This document shows positions 1 through 6,605 of a stretch of 7,231 bases of DNA, one piece after another. Source of the stretch: Euryarchaeota archaeon UBA91 (lineage in GTDB: Archaea; Thermoplasmatota; Poseidoniia; Poseidoniales; Poseidoniaceae). Numbering within the stretch: position 1 is the first letter of the stretch; the number at the start of each line of letters is the position of its first letter. The position numbers and the translations under genes are program-made. The stretch lies in NCBI GenBank assembly GCA_002499705.1, contig DAMU01000039.1:7974-15204 (forward strand). The letters are read 5' to 3'. The notes under the pieces were generated by a model. That model saw only the letters and a program-made list of their open reading frames with translations, was not told the DNA's origin and made no database searches.

Positions 1-414
1 GTCCGAGTACCTCATCGAGCAGAATTGTCAGACATGCATGCTTTCATCGTTCGAGGTGCGATTAAATCGCTGTTGTTCCTCACCGACCATGATACGTGGG
101 ATGAGACCCTTGCCGTCCATAATTGTTCAACAATCCGAGAATTGTTGGATAAGTTGAATGTTGATATTGCCTTCATTGATGGAACGTTTTGGTCTGAGGA
201 CGAATTGGCAGGGCGTAATCAGGCAACGGTTCCTCACCCACCTGTTCTTCAAACGTTGAAGATGCTTGGTAAGAAGAAACAAGGCGACCCTGACATTATT
301 TTCACGCACCTTAACCACACCAACCCATTGTACAATCGGGACAGTGAGCAATATGCAGAAGTTGAACGACTCGGGTGGAGCGTTGCACATCAAGGACAGC
401 GCTTCACGCTTTAA
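1..414 (+). CDS. PqqB-like MBL-fold metallo-hydrolase, 3' part (5' end outside window)
   Basis: The reading frame is open from the first base of the window and ends at TAA 412-414, so the visible 137 residues are the C-terminal part of a longer protein (PqqB-type proteins are about 300 residues). Matches to the PqqB branch of the metallo-beta-lactamase fold are VPHRAE at visible residues 3-8, a hydrophobic strand ending in LTDHD at about 26-31, FIDGTFW at 58-64, HPP at 79-81, FTHLNHTNP at 101-109 and a QGQRF ending. The N-terminal HxHxDH metal motif expected of the fold would lie off the left edge. A TTG at 25 could be read as a start, but it would remove the conserved PHRAE segment, so I reject it. 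PqqB itself acts in pyrroloquinoline quinone synthesis. No other pqq gene is visible, so the true substrate is unknown. The last 11 bp overlap the convergent symporter gene. Confidence 0.85.
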   Translation, partial: VRVPHRAELSDMHAFIVRGAIKSLLFLTDHDTWDETLAVHNCSTIRELLDKLNVDIAFIDGTFWSEDELAGRNQATVPHPPVLQTLKMLGKKKQGDPDIIFTHLNHTNPLYNRDSEQYAEVERLGWSVAHQGQRFTL

Positions 415-2503
415 TCTCGGTAATCGTATAGTCTAAAACAAGAACTTCAATGGTATAATCGACGTTTTCTCCATCGTCTGTGTGCGTACATTGAGCCCCT
501 CCACCAGCGGCGACGTCAACGGAGATGTCAATGGAGTATTGGCCTAATCCCGCGCCATCAGAATCTAAGCCGTCAATGATTTCATTACGTGTGACGTTCG
601 AGACGTCACCGATCATTGAAGCATTGTACCATTCAACGAGCGTTTCATGTGATGCAGGAGCACCTTCTTGATTTTGGCCACTCGCAGAACCGCTGAATTC
701 GTTATGCATGAGCATGCCAGTAATCGTATCTGGCTGTGCAGCACCGCCGCTTACAATGCAACCAAATCCTGCACTGGTTTCATCTTCAGAATACGACATT
801 GAAATCGATGCACCAACGATGTTCAATGAATCATCGTTCAATGAATCGGTTGAGAGGTTGAGTGAAAATGTCTCTCCATCAGCGATGTACTCTCCCCCGT
901 TGTCAAGAACCAATGTGCGGAAATTTGCCGTTACATTGTAACTTCCTGCAACCCCGTCTCCCTCGGATTTATCGGGAGCGAAGGCCAAATACGAACCCTC
1001 AACAGTTGCAGCCAAAAGAAGAACTACAGCAACACCAATGCCCATTGGTCGTCCCTTTGGAACTGCAAATCTTCCAAATGGGTTGTCGGGAGATTCATCG
1101 CGGAATTGACAGAAGGCAAAGTGTGTTGCAAATGCCGCCCCCATGCCCGGTACTGACGGAAAGACATCCCCGCCAAATCCGAGCAATGTCCAGACAACAA
1201 CGCCGCTCATTGCCGCCATCATCATGGCAATAGTATGCGTCGAATCAGGCTCATAACCTGTCATTCTAACCAGTAAGAGTGGGACGAAGATGGCACCAAG
1301 GCCATATACGGCCAAAACCACCAAGGCGAAGACTGAATCGCCGAATCCTGGGAATTGTTGGCCAACTAAGGAGATGGCAGTAGCAAAGGCTGCAACGACC
1401 AAGGTGACTCTTTTTGTCGTCTTGTGATCTTGACTCCATTCTGGTTTGACGTCATCGGTAATTGCTGCGGTGCAGGCAAGAACTTGGCTGTCAGCAGTTG
1501 ACATTGTTGCTGCAAAAATAGATGCAAGAATCAACCCTCCAAGGAAAGGACTCAATTCTTCCATTGCCAGTTTAGGCAATCCGGTTTCAGCCCCCGATGC
1601 ACCGAGCTCTGGAAGTAAAACTCGACACGCCAGGCCAATTAGGAACATGATAATGATGAACGGGGTTTGCCAAACGAAAAACCACACCATCGCTTCTTTG
1701 CGGGCCTTGTCATCTTTCAGCGTCATGACTCGTGACACCACTTGCGGTTGTCCAGCCACGCCAAGTCCTCCGAGGAAGAAGGCAGCGATCCAGAGTGTCG
1801 CTCCAAACTTCAACTCAGCAGGGAAAAGGTTGACCATGGCAGGATCTAAAGTCTGTAATTCAGAATGGAGTCCAGAGAATCCGCCGGTCCCTTTGATAGC
1901 AACATAACACAAGATGGTCGAGCCAACAATCATCACACACGATTGTGCTGCATCTGTCCATATTGACGCTCGAATTCCGCCTGCATAACAGTAAGCGACA
2001 ACCAGAACAAAGCCGATGAGAATTCCGATAGTGGGTGACCAATTGAGCATGACCTCAAGTGCAACGCCGCCAGCAGTCAATTGTGCAGCGGCATAAATCG
2101 AGAGGAAAATAACCGAAAGAATGGCCGCAGTTTTTGCTTCCGGAGAGCCAGTGGTGTTTGAAACAAGAGAGGATAACGAACGAATACCTCGCTCCTCGCC
2201 TTGCTTCTGGATGTATTTGTAAAGCCAAATCCATGCCACGAGCTGCCCAATAGTTGACACGAGAGCAATCCAAATGGCAGAGTAGCCGTTGAGGAAAATG
2301 AACCCAATAAATCCGATGAACATGTAACCGGAGTTCCATGTACTGACTGCAGAAAGTGCGGCTAAGGCAGGATGCATCCCTCTTCCAGCGACGAGGTAGT
2401 CATCAGTCGTGTCTTCTTTGACGCGCATGGATGCTAGACCTACGCCCGCAAAGAAAAACATGAACAGTAAGAACGAACCCAAAAGAAGAACATCGTTTGC
2501 CAT
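404..2503 (-). CDS. Sodium:solute symporter (SSS/PutP-like) with extra C-terminal helix and extracytoplasmic tail
   Basis: A 699-residue integral membrane protein of the sodium:solute symporter family (LeuT fold), expected to take up a small solute with Na+; the substrate cannot be read from sequence. Residues 1-467 contain about 13 hydrophobic segments, as in PutP. The helix-9 motif AATMSTADSQ (331-340) keeps A332, S335 and T336, which match PutP Na2-site residues A337, S340 and T341. Helix 2 reads LSAVSTWNSGYMFIG (50-64); Trp57 falls where PutP has Asp55. After the core come an extra hydrophobic segment (about 487-508) and an acidic, Gly/Ser/Asn-rich tail (about 510-699) with two cysteines (582, 672) and four N-x-S/T sequons (523, 549, 627, 636). 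If the core has PutP topology, the extra helix puts the tail outside the cell. The ATG at 2501-2503 is preceded by AGGAG, 9 nt away. The gene follows dph5 by 6 bp. Confidence 0.92.
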   Translation of the reverse strand: MANDVLLLGSFLLFMFFFAGVGLASMRVKEDTTDDYLVAGRGMHPALAALSAVSTWNSGYMFIGFIGFIFLNGYSAIWIALVSTIGQLVAWIWLYKYIQKQGEERGIRSLSSLVSNTTGSPEAKTAAILSVIFLSIYAAAQLTAGGVALEVMLNWSPTIGILIGFVLVVAYCYAGGIRASIWTDAAQSCVMIVGSTILCYVAIKGTGGFSGLHSELQTLDPAMVNLFPAELKFGATLWIAAFFLGGLGVAGQPQVVSRVMTLKDDKARKEAMVWFFVWQTPFIIIMFLIGLACRVLLPELGASGAETGLPKLAMEELSPFLGGLILASIFAATMSTADSQVLACTAAITDDVKPEWSQDHKTTKRVTLVVAAFATAISLVGQQFPGFGDSVFALVVLAVYGLGAIFVPLLLVRMTGYEPDSTHTIAMMMAAMSGVVVWTLLGFGGDVFPSVPGMGAAFATHFAFCQFRDESPDNPFGRFAVPKGRPMGIGVAVVLLLAATVEGSYLAFAPDKSEGDGVAGSYNVTANFRTLVLDNGGEYIADGETFSLNLSTDSLNDDSLNIVGASISMSYSEDETSAGFGCIVSGGAAQPDTITGMLMHNEFSGSASGQNQEGAPASHETLVEWYNASMIGDVSNVTRNEIIDGLDSDGAGLGQYSIDISVDVAAGGGAQCTHTDDGENVDYTIEVLVLDYTITEIKA

Positions 2504-2509
2504 TTCTAC

Positions 2510-3400
2510 TCACTCCTTTTTCCAACGAAGTAGGGCCATGTCTTCAACTTCACTCGTCGTTGCAGGTATGACAAGACAGTTCAATCGACCCCCTTTGAGG
2601 GCTTCAAGGCCTTCAACGGTTGTGGAGGTGATGCTCTGGTCCGGTGTACCCATATCCGAGCATAGAACAACAGGCAATGTGGTGATTTTTTCAGATAACA
2701 ATGCTCTGAATGCCTCTTCTTGGACTGCGATATGTGCTGATTCGGGAGGCGTTGTGAATTGCTCGACCTGCTCTTCAAGTTTGGTCCACATCAATTCGAT
2801 TGAATGCTTTGCATCACGAGGACTCATTGGTTTTTGGTCACCGATTCCTTGTCCTGTAGGGTCGAGATCGAACAGCACCAAGGAGTGTAGCCCCCGAGCC
2901 CTGTTAACGGCCACCATCTCTAATGGAGATGTAGCAATCCAACCACCGTAAGGATAGGTGAGTGTGGTCTGTCGTCCAAATTTATAGTTGGACAGGCCAA
3001 TCGCACCGGTAACAACGGTCGTTATTGACACGCCATGAAACACTTCACATTCGATACCATGCTCAATCGCCTGTAATTGAAGGTCGACGTGCGTTGTTGC
3101 TTGAAGCGGGTCGCCTACAACAAGTAAAGCCACAAGTGATGTTTTTGCAAGTTGCAATAATTCATCAGGTTGTTCAACCTCAGGCCGCATGACTTTCTGG
3201 ATTGGCCCAATTCGCTGTTCAAGTGCGTTGAGTTCTGGTTCTGGCCAAAGAGCAGTGTAGGCCTCATAGCGACGATGCGTAGCCTTTTTCGCTGCCTCAA
3301 TTGCTTCCGTCGTCATTCCAGCAACAGTTCCCAGGCCCATGCCAATCAACAACAAACCCGTATCGGGAAGCGTTCTTGATTGTGCTAAATCCTCCGCCAT
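2510..3400 (-). CDS. dph5: Diphthine synthase (diphthamide biosynthesis methyltransferase)
   Basis: Dph5 is a class III (tetrapyrrole-methylase fold) S-adenosylmethionine methyltransferase that methylates the modified histidine of elongation factor 2 during diphthamide synthesis, in the cytoplasm. With the start chosen here the protein has 296 residues, slightly long for an archaeal member. Recognisable blocks are LLLIGMGLG at about 16-24 (family N-terminus), VVGDPLQATTH at 94-104 (the GDP-ATTH cofactor motif), GLSNYKFGRQ at about 135-144, LVLFDLDP at 174-181, and a C-terminal LVIPATTSEVEDMALLRW stretch typical of the family. An in-frame ATG 39 nt upstream (minus-strand start at 3439) would add 13 residues and overlap the divergent trm5 start. 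I prefer 3400 because a G-run (3408-3412) lies 7 nt before it and the family has little sequence before the first strand. It is probably the first gene of a dph5-symporter transcript. Confidence 0.93.
   Translation of the reverse strand: MAEDLAQSRTLPDTGLLLIGMGLGTVAGMTTEAIEAAKKATHRRYEAYTALWPEPELNALEQRIGPIQKVMRPEVEQPDELLQLAKTSLVALLVVGDPLQATTHVDLQLQAIEHGIECEVFHGVSITTVVTGAIGLSNYKFGRQTTLTYPYGGWIATSPLEMVAVNRARGLHSLVLFDLDPTGQGIGDQKPMSPRDAKHSIELMWTKLEEQVEQFTTPPESAHIAVQEEAFRALLSEKITTLPVVLCSDMGTPDQSITSTTVEGLEALKGGRLNCLVIPATTSEVEDMALLRWKKE
2513..2517 (-). promoter_or_regulatory. Shine-Dalgarno site of the symporter gene
   Basis: On the minus strand AGGAG lies 9 nt before the symporter ATG and overlaps the end of dph5, whose TGA stop (2510-2512) follows immediately. 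This is the clearest ribosome-binding site in the window. It sits before a gene that appears internal to an operon, which is where archaea with mixed leaderless/leadered initiation usually need one. Confidence 0.65.
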
Positions 3401-3413
3401 GCTCAAACCCCCG

Positions 3414-3434
3414 ACTCGCTTGGATAGAGCGAGT
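3414..3434. repeat. Perfect 7-bp inverted repeat between divergent dph5 and trm5
   Basis: ACTCGCT (3414-3420) and AGCGAGT (3428-3434) are exact reverse complements separated by the 7-nt spacer TGGATAG. The repeat fills most of the short gap between the chosen starts of dph5 (3400, minus) and trm5 (3438, plus). It could be a dyad bound by a regulator acting on both genes, or a 5'-leader hairpin. A few repeats of this size are expected by chance in 7 kb, so position is the main argument. Confidence 0.4.
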
Positions 3435-3437
3435 GTC

Positions 3438-4556
3438 ATGCGTCATTTGAGTGTGCCGAGCGCGCAAACCCAACACTGGTTGGAGATTTGCCGTTCCCAC
3501 AAATGGAGCAGCAAAGATGCAGGAATAACTCGCCTTGAAGATGGATATAACGCCATCCCTCTCAACGATTCGGCACCTCCTGCAGACGACCAGATATGGG
3601 AGGGGAACTCACATTTTGAGCTTGAAATTCAACCGAAAGGCCCGACCCATTGGCTTGAGCACATCGATGATGAATTATTCAAGGCGCATGAAGAAGAATG
3701 GCCTCGGTCTTATGAAACTCAAGGCGATGTTCTCATCGTAAAGATCGAAGATACAATTTGGGAGTACGGTGAAATGATTGCAGATGCGATGCTCACGCAA
3801 TTACCGAGCATACGTTTGGTCTGCGCTGATTTAGGGGTTCACGGAGAGTTCCGAGTACGAAAACTCCACCCTCTTGCAAGTCGCGATGGCTCACTTGAAA
3901 CTCGTACGCGGGTTCGAGAACACGGCTCTTTACTTTGGGTCGACCCATCTGCTGCCTATTTTTCCTCACGATTATCCAATGAACGTATTGAGACGCTTGC
4001 TACAGCAAAACGACTCCGTGAACGGCTTGGTCGCGGCTTGGTCATCGCAGACCCCTATGCGGGAGTTGGGCCGAGTATGGGCGTTTTAATTCCAGAACCT
4101 GGCCTCATTACCGGGTATTTTGTCGGTGACCTTAATCCACATGCTACAGAATTACTGTCCCTCAACATGGAGTATTTTTCATCGCGCAGAAAAGGTGAAT
4201 CAGGCACACTCCCTGAACAATTCCAACCCGCTGAAATACACTGTAAAGACGCACTTGAATGGACAGGTGACGGTTCAACTCTCAATCAATGCGATTTGAT
4301 TCTGGTCAACCTCCCTCACCACAGTATTGACCACCTGAACGCTCTTCTCCCTCTTTTGAAACGCAACCAAACCAGTGTCGTTCGTGGCTGGGCCATCATC
4401 GAGCGCTCGCAAATCGAAGCAAGCGAACAGGATATTGTTCATACGATTTCATCGGCTGGTGGAGAAGTTGAACATTTCACATTCCGTGAAGTCAAAGGCT
4501 TCTCTTCAACAAAAAGTTACATGTGTTTTGAAGCATGGATAAATTTGTCCTCCTAA
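3438..4556 (+). CDS. trm5: tRNA (guanine37-N1)-methyltransferase, Trm5/TYW2 family
   Basis: A 372-residue class I S-adenosylmethionine methyltransferase. Archaeal Trm5 makes m1G37 next to the tRNA anticodon, which prevents +1 frameshifting and is the first step towards wyosine. In order: a degenerate D1-like segment at about 4-42 (LSVPSAQ through YNAIPL); the D2 region with GDVLIVKI at 96-103 and GEFRVRK at 136-142; YFSSRLSNER at 174-183 (family YFSPRLATER); cofactor motif I DPYAGVGP at 205-212; GDLNP at 230-234; NLPHH at 291-295; and a C-terminal VKGFSSTKSY block (352-361). NLP at the active site favours Trm5 over TYW2, which has a different motif there. The start at 3438 is chosen because VPSAQ begins the D1 domain. 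ATGs at 3399 and 3339 are in frame but run into dph5, and 3399 would add 13 non-conserved residues. No clear ribosome-binding site precedes it, so initiation may be leaderless. Confidence 0.88.
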   Translation: MRHLSVPSAQTQHWLEICRSHKWSSKDAGITRLEDGYNAIPLNDSAPPADDQIWEGNSHFELEIQPKGPTHWLEHIDDELFKAHEEEWPRSYETQGDVLIVKIEDTIWEYGEMIADAMLTQLPSIRLVCADLGVHGEFRVRKLHPLASRDGSLETRTRVREHGSLLWVDPSAAYFSSRLSNERIETLATAKRLRERLGRGLVIADPYAGVGPSMGVLIPEPGLITGYFVGDLNPHATELLSLNMEYFSSRRKGESGTLPEQFQPAEIHCKDALEWTGDGSTLNQCDLILVNLPHHSIDHLNALLPLLKRNQTSVVRGWAIIERSQIEASEQDIVHTISSAGGEVEHFTFREVKGFSSTKSYMCFEAWINLSS

Positions 4557-4594
4557 GCGTTGAGTTCATCAAGCGGGACCTCTTCGGCTATCTT

Positions 4595-4720
4595 ATGGAG
4601 ACCACTGTGACGTGCGTGTGCGGCGTCAAAATTGATGTTGCAGGTTCAACACCACGTAAAGACGGAACCAAAGTTTGGTGCAAAGTGTGCGGTGCTGTAA
4701 CCGTGCATCACCGAAAGTGA
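4595..4720 (+). CDS. Small CxC/CxxC putative zinc-binding protein, function unknown
   Basis: A 41-residue protein with cysteine pairs C-V-C at residues 7-9 and C-K-V-C at 33-36, each followed by Gly, and a basic VHHRK end. Two knuckles about 23 residues apart, with basic residues and a Trp between, resemble a minimal zinc ribbon, so nucleic-acid or ribosome binding is possible; no named family is recognised. The ATG at 4595 is chosen because it leaves a compact two-knuckle protein. An in-frame ATG at 4535 lies inside the end of trm5 and would add 20 residues (61 in all). It is 38 bp downstream of trm5 on the same strand and may be co-transcribed. No Shine-Dalgarno site is evident. Confidence 0.6.
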   Translation: METTVTCVCGVKIDVAGSTPRKDGTKVWCKVCGAVTVHHRK

Positions 4721-4722
4721 TT

Positions 4723-4740
4723 ACTCAAATCTTGAGTTTT
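4723..4740 (+). terminator. Possible terminator: 6-bp hairpin with T-run
   Basis: ACTCAA (4723-4728) and TTGAGT (4732-4737) pair perfectly around a 3-nt loop and run into TTTT (4737-4740). The element starts 3 nt after the stop of the small cysteine protein and just before the convergent guaAa stop, where a terminator for the plus-strand transcript would be expected. The stem is short and AT-rich; archaeal termination depends mostly on U-tracts, so the T-run may matter more than the stem. Confidence 0.4.
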
Positions 4741-4743
4741 AAT

Positions 4744-5334
4744 TCAAGCGTTTTTTGCCTTTCGGCAAATTTCAACAAAGTTCTCAAACATCTCTTTCCC
4801 GAATTCTGAATCGTTGACTTCAGGATGGAACTGCAATCCAAAACGGTCACCTTTTTCATTTTCCATGCCTTGAACTTTACATGAAGGGCTGCTTGCAGTA
4901 ATGAAAAAACCTTCAGGAACAACATGAACTTCATCGTTGTGTGATTCCCAAACCGTTTGAGATGGTGCAGTGTTTGCAAATATTTTGCCACCTTCATTTT
5001 GGAGTTCAATTTGCATTGCCCCAAATTCAGGTTCGGGAGATTCACGTGCGTCTCCTCCATAATATCGGGCCATGAATTGATGACCCGCACAAATTCCGAG
5101 AACAGGGACATCCAATTCGAGGTAAGCACCACAATTTCCAAGCTCGCCAGTCAAACCGACTCTTGCAGCGCCGCCTGAAAGAATGATTCCGTCAACTTCC
5201 CTTAATTCTTCAACGGGGGTTGTATTCTCAATAATTTGCGTGTCAACTTTGAGATAGCGGAGCATTCTCCATTCTCTGTGTGTCCATTGCCCGCCGTTAT
5301 CAACGACATCAATGATGAGTGGTTTTTCGCTCAT
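4744..5334 (-). CDS. guaAa: GMP synthase [glutamine-hydrolysing] subunit A (glutamine amidotransferase)
   Basis: A 196-residue class I glutamine amidotransferase. It releases ammonia from glutamine for the separate synthetase subunit (GuaAb), which converts XMP to GMP in purine synthesis. The split arrangement is typical of archaea. Family features are IDVVDNGGQWTHREWRMLRYL at about 8-28 (archaeal GuaAa has DNGGQ-xHR-WR-LRYL), NTTP at 37-40, SGG at 53-55, the nucleophile elbow GICAGHQ at 80-86 with Cys82, WESHNDEV at 129-136, and FHPEV at 169-173 with His170 and Glu172 completing the Cys-His-Glu triad. The ATG at 5332-5334 gives the family's usual N-terminus. The synthetase subunit is not next to it in this window. 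It is convergent with the small cysteine protein and divergent from the oxidoreductase. Confidence 0.95.
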   Translation of the reverse strand: MSEKPLIIDVVDNGGQWTHREWRMLRYLKVDTQIIENTTPVEELREVDGIILSGGAARVGLTGELGNCGAYLELDVPVLGICAGHQFMARYYGGDARESPEPEFGAMQIELQNEGGKIFANTAPSQTVWESHNDEVHVVPEGFFITASSPSCKVQGMENEKGDRFGLQFHPEVNDSEFGKEMFENFVEICRKAKNA

Positions 5335-5436
5335 GAGTCAACCCGTATTTTTTCCTGTGTGGTCGAATAACCTTGAACATGCCGCACCAAATAGGCGGAA
5401 GAATGGATTGATGGGGCAGAAGCATAACCGCTGAAC
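5335..5436. promoter_or_regulatory. Divergent intergenic region between guaAa and the oxidoreductase
   Basis: This 102-bp gap must hold the promoters for both divergent genes. The most AT-rich tract is TATTTTTT at 5346-5353 (AAAAAATA on the minus strand). It lies only about 12-20 nt before the guaAa ATG, closer than a TATA box for a leaderless transcript should be. I see no convincing TATA box, ribosome-binding site or strong dyad for either gene. Confidence 0.35.
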
Positions 5437-6573
5437 ATGGTCCGAGTCTTAGTGGTGGGGGCCGGACTCGCGGGTCTTGCATGTGCGCTTGAAGCGACAT
5501 TGGCAGGCCACCATGTTGTCGTTCTGGAACGTTCAAGTCGAATTGGCGGCCGGTCTACGAGCCAAAACATCGACGAATTTCCGGTTGGTTTCGGACCTCA
5601 TCTTTTTGTCAAGAAAGGCCCATTTCACAATTTGGTTCGAAAGCTGAGCCGAGTTAAACTTGCGACCGCATCGGTTCGACTCCATCGAACTGAAGTGATA
5701 GGACAGGGAATCATCCGCCCAATTGACGATGCCAAGACATCCCTTCTCAACAAACGAATCCTCAAAGATTCAAGCGCCAATCATCCTCTGGTAGAAGGTT
5801 GCCATTTGCTTTCTTCATGGGGCGGACAACACAGTGAACTGCGCTATACTGCTCTTCAGAAAGGCAATCTTTTGGTTTCAAATGAAGGCTGGGCGGGAAT
5901 GGTGGGGCGTCTCGCTGCTGCTTTGGATGAAGTCGGCGTTTTCATTGAATGTGGGCCGGAAGTGAGTCGAATCGAGCAGGGAAAGGTGCATCTATTAGAT
6001 GGACGAGAAATTGAAACCGATGTAATTGTGCTCGCATGCGGGCCGTCAGCAGCGAAGAAACTCGTTTCCTCATTGGATGAGCAGCGCTCAGAAGAATTGT
6101 TCTCGGCGGTTCAGCGGATTTCAGCCAGTTTTGTTGAACTTGGCCTTGATTCAAAACCACTCTCCGGGAAACATGCTGTAATCGATGTTGAAAACAAGTT
6201 TTCCATACTCGATTATCGGGCAATTCAGCCACGTTTGGGCCGAGAAGGAAGCCACCTTTCTGCTGTCGCAGTTGGCGGCCTTGCATCGGATCCTGACGAG
6301 ACAAGATTTTCGTCACCCGATGAACGACTCGAAGCACTCCTCAAGTTTCTCACCCAAAGGGCGAGTGGCTGGGGTCAACACGTGATTCATCAATCTCAAC
6401 AGGCTAAGATTACGCTCCATGACGCTTTCACATACAGAATCCCTCAACAATCAATGGCCGATAAAGGCGTTCTTTTTGCAGGAACATGGGTTGATGGCGA
6501 ACATATTCTTGCCGATGCCGCGGTTGATTCTGGGCGGGCTGCAGGAAGGAACATTTCAGTCGCAAATCGTTGA
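5437..6573 (+). CDS. FAD-dependent oxidoreductase, phytoene desaturase/amine oxidase superfamily, substrate unknown
   Basis: A 378-residue soluble flavoprotein. The N-terminus is a Rossmann dinucleotide fold: strand VRVLVVGAGLAGL (2-14, with GxGxxG), an acidic Glu31 to bind the adenosine ribose, and IGGRS at 36-40. A second conserved block near the C-terminus, VLFAGTWVDGEHILADAAV (345-363) then SGRAAGR (365-371), matches the FAD-binding end seen in phytoene desaturases, hydroxysqualene dehydroxylases and monoamine oxidases. Carotenoid desaturases are usually near 500 residues, so this protein is compact and the middle substrate-binding region (about 80-340) is not diagnostic. It could act on an isoprenoid or another hydrophobic substrate, but that is a guess. 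ATG 5437 is the first start after an in-frame stop at 5425-5427. No ribosome-binding site is visible. xth follows 32 bp downstream on the same strand. Confidence 0.85.
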   Translation: MVRVLVVGAGLAGLACALEATLAGHHVVVLERSSRIGGRSTSQNIDEFPVGFGPHLFVKKGPFHNLVRKLSRVKLATASVRLHRTEVIGQGIIRPIDDAKTSLLNKRILKDSSANHPLVEGCHLLSSWGGQHSELRYTALQKGNLLVSNEGWAGMVGRLAAALDEVGVFIECGPEVSRIEQGKVHLLDGREIETDVIVLACGPSAAKKLVSSLDEQRSEELFSAVQRISASFVELGLDSKPLSGKHAVIDVENKFSILDYRAIQPRLGREGSHLSAVAVGGLASDPDETRFSSPDERLEALLKFLTQRASGWGQHVIHQSQQAKITLHDAFTYRIPQQSMADKGVLFAGTWVDGEHILADAAVDSGRAAGRNISVANR

Positions 6574-6582
6574 ATACTTATC
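6572..6582 (+). promoter_or_regulatory. Possible TATA-like element for a leaderless xth transcript
   Basis: GAATACTTATC spans the oxidoreductase stop codon and is the only AT-rich patch in the 32-bp gap before xth. Its centre is about 28-29 nt before the xth ATG, the distance expected between an archaeal TATA box and a start codon when transcription begins at or near the ATG. There is no Shine-Dalgarno site before xth, which fits. The match to a TATA consensus is only partial. Confidence 0.3.
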
Positions 6583-6605
6583 CACTGCCACCCGATGGGC
6601 GATTC

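Noticed and set aside
1446..1907. Open frame of 153 codons on the plus strand
   Set aside because: It is fully antisense to the symporter membrane core and is a shadow of its codon use.
2409..2951. Open frame of 180 codons on the plus strand
   Set aside because: It lies antisense across the symporter start and the dph5 3' half, both firmly identified by family motifs. Its own translation has no recognisable domain.
5330..5337. CTCATGAG palindrome at the guaAa start codon
   Set aside because: It is only 8 bp and built around the ATG; such palindromes are frequent by chance.
5942..6337. Open frame of 131 codons on the minus strand
   Set aside because: It is antisense to the middle of the FAD oxidoreductase; no motif and no plausible promoter.
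6591..6600. CCC-GAT-GGG mini-hairpin before xth
   Set aside because: A 3-bp stem is too weak to count as a terminator or operator.
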